A DNA stretch of 12,453 nucleotides from Bremia lactucae (lineage: Eukaryota > Oomycota > Peronosporomycetes > Peronosporales > Peronosporaceae), in the NCBI RefSeq assembly GCF_004359215.1, contig NC_090610.1, positions 10,779,181-10,791,633 of the forward strand, written 5' to 3'. The notes below the pieces were generated by a model. The model worked only from the letters and a program-made list of their open reading frames with translations. It had not been told where the DNA came from and searched no databases. Each line of letters opens with the position of its first letter. Within the stretch, counting starts at the first letter, position 1. Made by a program: the position numbers and the translations under genes. This document shows positions 7,747-12,453 of this stretch, in pieces.

Positions 7747-8190
7747 TCTAACGGGGCACTGCCGACTTGTACTTTCTCAGTAAAAGTCCACGTCGCACTG
7801 CTTCAGTGCGAGTGGTGCCTCACGTCACTTCACGTGCACTAATACGTGCAGAGGAAGACTCTTTTTAAAACACTTGCTTTAGAGAAAGTTAATTGGAAAA
7901 CTGAATTTAATATAATGAAGCTCTTCTTTTTCTGTCTATTCAATACTAACTTAATTATATACTAACATAAACATGTGATAAAGTCTTATCTATCTATCTC
8001 TTTGCGAGCATCCAGTGCTGATTGGACCGCGGAGCAAGTAGATATATTGACCTATATCTACCAATGGATATGGTTTCCGAATATTACTACATCAGATAAT
8101 ATTCTCCAAATATTATCTACCTTTTAGATAATATATTAATTTACAACAACCTTTAAGTGTTAATTTCGTTTAACGATACAACCCGTTACA
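7747..8190 (-). repeat. 3' LTR of gypsy-2
   Basis: On the minus strand it begins TGTAACGGGT right after a GGGGGGA tract and can be followed to CCCCGTTAGA at 7747. The ends form an inverted repeat (TGTAACGGG against TCTAACGGG, 8 of 9), so the LTR is about 444 bp. The last dinucleotide is GA where CA is expected, so the end is provisional. It is AT-rich (7880-8180) and contains strong inverted repeats: GTAGATATA/TATATCTAC, AGATAATATT/AATATTATCT and TCGCACTG/CAGTGCGA. Confidence 0.6.
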
Positions 8191-8553
8191 TCCCCCCTCA
8201 CTCTGACTGTCACTGAATAGAGTGGTCACTATAAGACCACTTAAGTGAAAACGACGTTGATAGTTCAGAATCATCATTTGCGCGCGTCCAGTGCTGACTG
8301 GACCGCGGAGGAAGTATCTATAAATCCCTATATCTAGCAATAATAAGCTTTTCGAATGTTACTATGCAGAGTAATATTCGCCAGATATTATCTACCTTTA
8401 AGATTATCTATGAATTAACAACCTTTAAGTGTTAATTTTATGTATCGATACACCAGTTACATCACCCCCCCTCACTCTGACAGTCATTGAATAGAGTGGT
8501 CACTATAAGACCACTTAAGTGAAAACGACGTTTAGTCCGAACCATCATTTTCA
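8004..8553 (-). repeat. tandem duplication of polypurine tract plus LTR start
   Basis: Two diverged direct copies of a roughly 271-bp unit lie head to tail. Each contains, in minus sense, a CACTTAAGTGGTC block, a G-run polypurine tract, TGTAAC, an AATTAACACTTAAAGG block and a CCGCGGTCCA block. The two TGTAAC starts are at 8190 and 8461. Only the inner tract (8191-8200) is an uninterrupted GGGGGGA directly before TG; the outer reads GGGGGGGTGA. Copies differ at many positions and by small indels, so the duplication is not recent. Confidence 0.8.
8191..8200 (-). other. polypurine tract of gypsy-2
   Basis: In minus sense TGAGGGGGGA is followed directly by TGTAACGGG. It is the probable plus-strand primer and fixes element orientation as minus. 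A second, interrupted copy stands at 8462-8473. Confidence 0.7.
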
Positions 8554-8563
8554 ATTCCATCGC

Positions 8564-10226
8564 ATGGTTAACGGGTCAATGCGGTCAGCGAATAGGGAGG
8601 AACCTTCGGCTGCTGTACATGCAGCCGCGGGCTTCGCATCATTGTCTCTTGCTGCATACAATTCGTCCGCCGAAGTATCGTTTTCTCCCGCAACCTTAAG
8701 GTGCGGGTGCGCGTGGTGAGTCACCACGGGAATGCGATCCCTCTTTGTCGGTCGACTATGAGTGAGAGTCAGTCGAGATGGCCGACTCTAAGAGAGTGGA
8801 ACAGTCGCCCGAACGTCATCAGGCGACTAACTATGAGCCTTCGAATTAGAGGGCTCAATCGTATAGTCGTGCTAATAGCGTTCGCTACAGCATGTTTGGT
8901 TCCGACGATGAGGATGTTCCTCATCGCCGCCTCCCGTGCCGTCATCCGCACATATTTCTGTCGTGGTGATGACGATGGCGTAAGCCATCGTAATAAAAGT
9001 TCTTGTGGTACCTCTGCTTTAGTGAGTACCACTCAGTGGGGCGTAGACAATAAAATGTCTCGTGTTGCCCCTGAGAAAAAAGTCGTATCTTTTGCCCGAA
9101 CGGCTTGTTAGTAGCTTGTTTAATGAGACCACCCCTCACAGTGAATATCCTTGATTTATTGCGGCAAAGCTACATAGCCTTGATCCCAGCGCGAAGAACT
9201 TTCGCGCTGAATAAGATTTATATCTCGATGCTTTTTTAAGCATTGATGGTATAGTGGCAACGATAAGCAAGATAAAGTCTCGCCTATGCAAGCCTGGAGC
9301 GCTTTCATTTGCAATGTCAAATACATTGGACGTGAAGCCTGGCTTCAAAGACTTAACTCGATTCGCATTAAGTTCCAGAAACGAACTCCAACCGGGGCAA
9401 GGTATAAAGTGCATCAATTGTCACGTGAGGGAGGACTTACATGCCTCACGTGGAGTGATCCCTGTCCGTGTTGTGTTGACAACACGAAGCGAGTAAAAGG
9501 GGTTGTCTATTCCCTTTCTTCGCCCAGGGGAAGAACTTGCATCTCTATCGAGATACGCGTTGTGATTGACGTTTTGCAATCGATTTACATGCGCCAAGGG
9601 CGCATGTTTTCCGATGGATCAGAAGGTCCATCGGATGGGTCTCGTCAGACTGATGGAGGAGGCCCTCAACGTCAACAATTAGCTGGGAACGAGGCTTCCA
9701 GCTGTCATGCGAAAGTGATTAACCGCGCCAGCGAACAAGATAACTCGTTCGCTGCCCCTTCACATCACGGTCGTTTAGAATACGTTTCACAAGGAAACGT
9801 AGACCACCGTGGGATCCACCAATGGTTGCGGCGGAGGACGGAATTAGATCCGACCTGTGTGTCAGATCTAGATTCGAAGATCGACAAATTCGATCACAAC
9901 CTCCATGTATTGGAGGAGGGTCTTAATCACGAGCGCGGAAGCGTCACTCGTTGGAACATACGGTGCAGACTCACTGTATCGAGCGGTTAAAAGACCGTTC
10001 GAAGAGTGCGAACACAATGTTGGAGTACGAACGGTAGTATCACGCTCTTCGTGACGAACTGTCGTCATATCATCGCGATTTTGAGGAACTTCGAATTCGA
10101 CATCAGAATCTCCAGACTCAACACGAGAGTGTGGCTCGTGAACACAGGAATCTTTTGGAGATTGTGAAAGGGATGGTCAGATCCGTCCTTAAACTAAACC
10201 GCGTACAGATGGTACGGGCGGAGTAG
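8564..10226 (+). pseudogene. antisense gene remnant between gypsy-2 pol and 3' LTR
   Basis: Successive + strand frames make a coherent protein with shifts. 8564-8719 starts with ATG and is Ser/Ala-rich. 8721-8762 ends DPSLSVDYE before a stop. About 8766-9240 is broken and partly acidic. 9247-9990 is open and contains LSREGGLTCLTWSDPCPCC (four cysteines), then SLSSPRGRTCISIEIRVVID and MRQGRMFSDGSE. 9970-10226 holds a heptad-rich coiled coil (LRDELSSYHRDFEELR ... LLEIVKGMVRSVLK) with one in-frame TAG at 10035-10037. The final stop TAG 10224-10226 meets the end of pol from the other side. I know no function. I believe similar Cys-block plus coiled-coil hypothetical proteins exist in Phytophthora annotations, but that is memory. 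Confidence 0.6.
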
Positions 10227-10700
10227 ACCGCGTAAAATGTAGGATACGTTCGCATCCTTCGTTGCAATTCTATTGTGTACGCATTGCCTCTGCGGTGTGG
10301 AACACAGAATGGTTCAATCCGCTTGGGTAGTAGCTTACTGCTACCAACAGTAGTGATTACACGCTTAGGTAAGTTTACCGTAAAGAGTAGTACTAGGTCA
10401 TTAATTTAAATGAAAGCACATTTGCTCTTCCATGTTTGTCTGCATTCCGTTTCTGACGGTCCACTGCGTTAGCAATGGAATCCTGAACGAAACGGATTAT
10501 TGATTCTCGAGTTAGCAGAAATTCTTCTGCCGACTCATTTGTTTTGTCTTATTCAGTACGCTTTGTGCGCACTGCCATGAGATCTTTCTCACCTTCGATG
10601 TCGATTGCTTAGAAATCGACATCATTCGCGTCATTGGTAACTTCGACGCGTGATGAGCATGAGCCAAAAATAATTTTTCTCGTGCGAGTCCACCCCCTAT
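10194..10700 (-). pseudogene. pol: gypsy-2 integrase C-terminal region
   Basis: The minus strand reads an acidic linker, then FVQDSIANAVDRQKRNADKH, GRANVLSFK, LVLLSTVNLP, VGSSKLLPKRIEPF (the GPF-type motif position), GNAYTIELQRRMRTYPTFY, and in a shifted frame LLRPYHLYAV before a TAG at 10194-10196. Several frameshifts and stops separate these blocks (around 10225, 10410 and 10610-10690). No chromodomain is visible after it; instead the antisense remnant begins on the other strand. Overlap with that frame is about 30 bases. Confidence 0.8.
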
Positions 10701-10718
10701 TAAACTAGAGGATACCTC

Positions 10719-10919
10719 TTATTGGGTGGGTATGCGAAATAGACGCATGCACCGAATTGTTGATGCGAATTCGACCATCGGTAAAAACTTGCTCCAATTC
10801 GGATACGACTGGGCGTAACCTCGAAGTATCTCTTCGAGGACGCGATACACACGTTCTGTCAGACCATCTATCTCGGGATGATCAGAAGTTGACATAGTCA
10901 GCCGTGTTCCGAGAGATGG
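10719..10919 (-). pseudogene. pol: gypsy-2 integrase core, second half
   Basis: In minus sense the segment reads SLGTRLTMSTSDHPEIDGL then TERVYRVLEEILRGY, YPNWSKFLPMVEFA, and a frameshift. This is the stretch around the catalytic glutamate (TER), which is present. The usual DGQTER has become DGLTER. It should follow FWQNVF directly, but about 270 bases of foreign or inverted sequence lie between the two halves. Confidence 0.85.
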
Positions 10920-10983
10920 CACAAGAACCACATTTCCCACATCTAACATGTCCATGTTAGATGTGGGAAATGTGGTTTTTGTG
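10920..10983. repeat. 64-bp inverted repeat (31-bp arms, 2-nt loop)
   Basis: Arms 10920-10950 and 10953-10983 are complementary with one mismatch; the inner 25 bp (10926-10950 and 10953-10977) are perfect and separated only by TC. It sits at the junction between an inverted RNase H fragment and the second half of integrase, which fits a strand-switch during copying. Confidence 0.95.
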
Positions 10984-11061
10984 AAGGTATCAAGCAAAGC
11001 TTGAGCCAGTCGCCCATCTTGGCGATTGCAGATCAAGACAGACCATTCCATGTGGTCTGTG
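10982..11061 (+). pseudogene. pol: inverted copy of gypsy-2 RT/RNase H segment
   Basis: The + strand carries an 80-bp copy of the segment found in minus orientation at 12294-12373, with six differences (74 of 80 identical). It encodes QSPILAIADQDRPFHVVC, the connection into RNase H, but in the opposite direction to the surrounding pol. It cannot contribute to pol. Being close in sequence to the resident copy, it may derive from this element or a near relative. Confidence 0.92.
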
Positions 11062-11187
11062 TTGCCAACCATGGCATGCCTAGGATGAGATCATACGGAC
11101 TCTCCATTCCTAGCACTGTGAACTTCTATGAAATTGGCGCATTTCGCGCAGTCGACAAGATTTTGTCGAAAACAACAATTTTCCGCG
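11062..11187 (-). pseudogene. gypsy protease C-terminal fragment inside integrase
   Basis: In minus sense one frame reads KIVVFDKILS, a stop, KFTVLGMESPYDLILGMPWLA. The block YDLILGMPWL is the conserved end of Ty3/gypsy aspartic proteases (second flap and C-terminal strand). Protease lies upstream of RT in intact elements, so its presence between integrase halves is a rearrangement. The catalytic DTG/DSG part is not included. The frame of pol runs across the junction into nonsense residues. Confidence 0.75.
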
Positions 11188-12453
11188 GAACACGTTTTGC
11201 CAGAACTCCGCCGTTAACCGTGGGTCTCTTTTCGAGACCAGTTCACGGAGTAAACTGTGGAGTCTGAATACCGTGTCGATAAAGACATGGACACAACCCG
11301 GAGCCGTAATCGACTCTGGTACCGCAGCAAGATGTACCATCTTGCTGAATCTGTCTACAAAAACAAGGATTCCATTGTTTTTGTGTTCGTCTTCGGGAAA
11401 TCCGAAGACGAAGTCCATAGATACGGACTGCCAACACTCTGCCGGAAGTGGTAGAGGTTGAAGAGGTGCACGGGATGAAGGGCTAGGCTTCACCCGTTGA
11501 CAAACCTCGCAAGCACGAATGTACTTGCGCACAAACTGATACTGGCGGGGCCAGTAAAAGTATCGACTTACCGTGAGGTAAGTCTTCTCACGTCCACGAT
11601 GTCCACTTGTTGGAGCATCGTGACACTCATACATGATGCGCAAGCGCAAATCATTGTGAGTCGGGACGACGACACGTGGGGTGTCGCCGGTAACGGCTGT
11701 GTAATACAATAAGCCGTTACGTGTTGTGTATCGATCGGATGACGATCGATATAAAGCCGGTAGATCTTTAAAAGATTTATCGGATGGATTCATTAAATGA
11801 TCCATCAGACAAAGAAGGTCCTTATCTTCTTTATAGGCTTTCTTTATTTCATCAACTAAGGTTGATGATGGAACACTCGTAGTGAGTGTTGCAACAGTAA
11901 GATCACTTTTACTGTTGGGGTGCACTGCTGACTCGAAATCGGGTCGGCGTGATAACGCATCAGCGACGACATTAAGTCGTCCTGGTTTATATTCGACGGA
12001 GAAGTTATACTCCGCGAAGAAGGATAGCCACCTCGCCATTCTTTGCGAGAGGTGTGGGCTATTGACGGCCGTGCGTAATGACGCATGGTCCGTATATACG
12101 ATGAACGGTCTATCTCCTAGGAGGTAGACCCTAAATTTAGCCAATGAATATTTCATGGCAAGGAGTTCCTTGTCATGCACTGGATAATTGCGTTCAGCTG
12201 GTTGCAGCTGACGCGATTGGTAACAGACGACGCGCTCCGCGCCATCTGTATCGTATTGCATTAACGCACAGCCGATTGCGAAATCGCTGGCGTCACAGAC
12301 CACATGGAATGGTCTGTCTTGATCCGCAATCGCCAATATGGGCGATTGCATCAAGCTTTGCTTGATTCCTTCAAATGAACGCTGACAATCAGCGTTCCAT
12401 AACCATTTCTCGTCTTTTTTCAAGAGACGAGAGAGATGTACTGTCATCTCTGC
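11188..12453 (-). pseudogene. pol: gypsy-2 RT end, RNase H and integrase first half
   Basis: One frame is open from the right edge to the junction. Counted from the ATG at 12447, RT ends with SRLLKKDEKWLW. RNase H follows with D52 (CDASDFAIG), E94 (VHDKELLAM), D120 (YTDHASLRTA) and D163 (ADALSRRPD), so its active site is complete. Integrase shows HDAPTSGH and CEVC (zinc site), SMDFVFGFP (first catalytic Asp) and SKRDPRLTAEFW (second). Homology ends at FWQNVF, near 11188. The frame then runs into unrelated residues until a stop at 11110. The true start lies outside the window. Confidence 0.92.
12294..12451. repeat. end-to-end array of six perfect hairpins in pol
   Basis: Six perfect inverted repeats stand almost side by side. 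Arms are ACAGACCA (12295-12317), GCAATCGCC (12326-12349), ATCAAGC (12350-12366), GAACGCTGA (12377-12397), TCTCGTCT (12408-12432) and AGAGATG (12432-12451). Loops are 3-10 nt. All lie inside conserved RT/RNase H coding sequence. This is the densest block of a pattern that extends through gypsy-2. Confidence 0.9.

Larger units (their letters stand above)
7747..12453 (-). mobile_element. second Ty3/gypsy retrotransposon, 3' part (gypsy-2)
   Basis: Reading the minus strand from the right edge there is the RT end, RNase H, a rearranged integrase and an integrase C-terminal region. Then comes an antisense gene remnant on the + strand, a polypurine tract and an LTR. Gag and most RT lie beyond the right edge. 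Its pol differs from gypsy-1 throughout, so the two are different families. The first 1.27 kb of pol is uninterrupted, which suggests a younger copy than gypsy-1, but integrase is scrambled. Confidence 0.85.

Noticed and set aside
11856..12365. Several + and minus frames overlapping gypsy-2 pol
   Set aside because: They are antisense or shifted shadows of the well-supported RNase H/integrase frame.
8560..12453. Regular hairpins as a CRISPR or other direct-repeat array
   Set aside because: The units differ in sequence, are inverted and not direct, and lie inside retroelement coding regions.
1..12453. Secreted effector genes (RxLR or Crinkler type) in the island
   Set aside because: No frame combines a signal peptide with RxLR or LFLAK-like motifs.

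Overview
The window is a eukaryotic repeat island made almost entirely of nested, decayed retroelements. I see no intact host gene, tRNA, rRNA or CRISPR array. The organism is most likely an oomycete of the Phytophthora/downy-mildew group. Three things point that way: chromodomain Ty3/gypsy pols, a copia Gag of the type I associate with oomycetes, and one oomycete-like initiator sequence. The assignment rests on family recognition, not on a search.

Layout, left to right. (1) 1-4748, + strand: 3' part of a Ty3/gypsy element (gypsy-1). It holds RT, RNase H, integrase and chromodomain in broken frames, then an antisense ORF (3058-4196, minus), a polypurine tract and an LTR. (2) 4749-7105, minus strand: 5' part of a Ty1/copia element, with its 5' LTR at 6826-7105, degenerate gag and partial integrase. 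It is cut at the gypsy-1 LTR just where the last catalytic residue of integrase should lie, so gypsy-1 probably inserted into it. (3) About 7106-7484, + strand: a short MULE-like transposase start with 12-bp repeats and a possible core promoter. (4) 7747-12453, minus strand: a second gypsy element (gypsy-2). It has a 3' LTR whose start is tandemly duplicated, an antisense gene remnant on the + strand (8564-10226), a rearranged integrase, and an open RT/RNase H/integrase frame running off the right edge.

Two observations stand out. First, both gypsy elements, which belong to different families, carry an antisense reading frame between pol and the 3' LTR. In both cases it ends tail-to-tail with pol, and both frames contain a related DPSLxVDY motif at a similar distance from the LTR. 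Second, gypsy-2 (LTR, antisense gene and pol) and the LTR/antisense part of gypsy-1 are tiled with short perfect inverted repeats, with arms of 7-11 bp and loops of 1-10 nt. They often stand end to end inside conserved protein-coding sequence and far exceed chance. A 31-bp hairpin and an inverted RNase H fragment in the gypsy-2 integrase suggest that strand-switching during copying may be involved.
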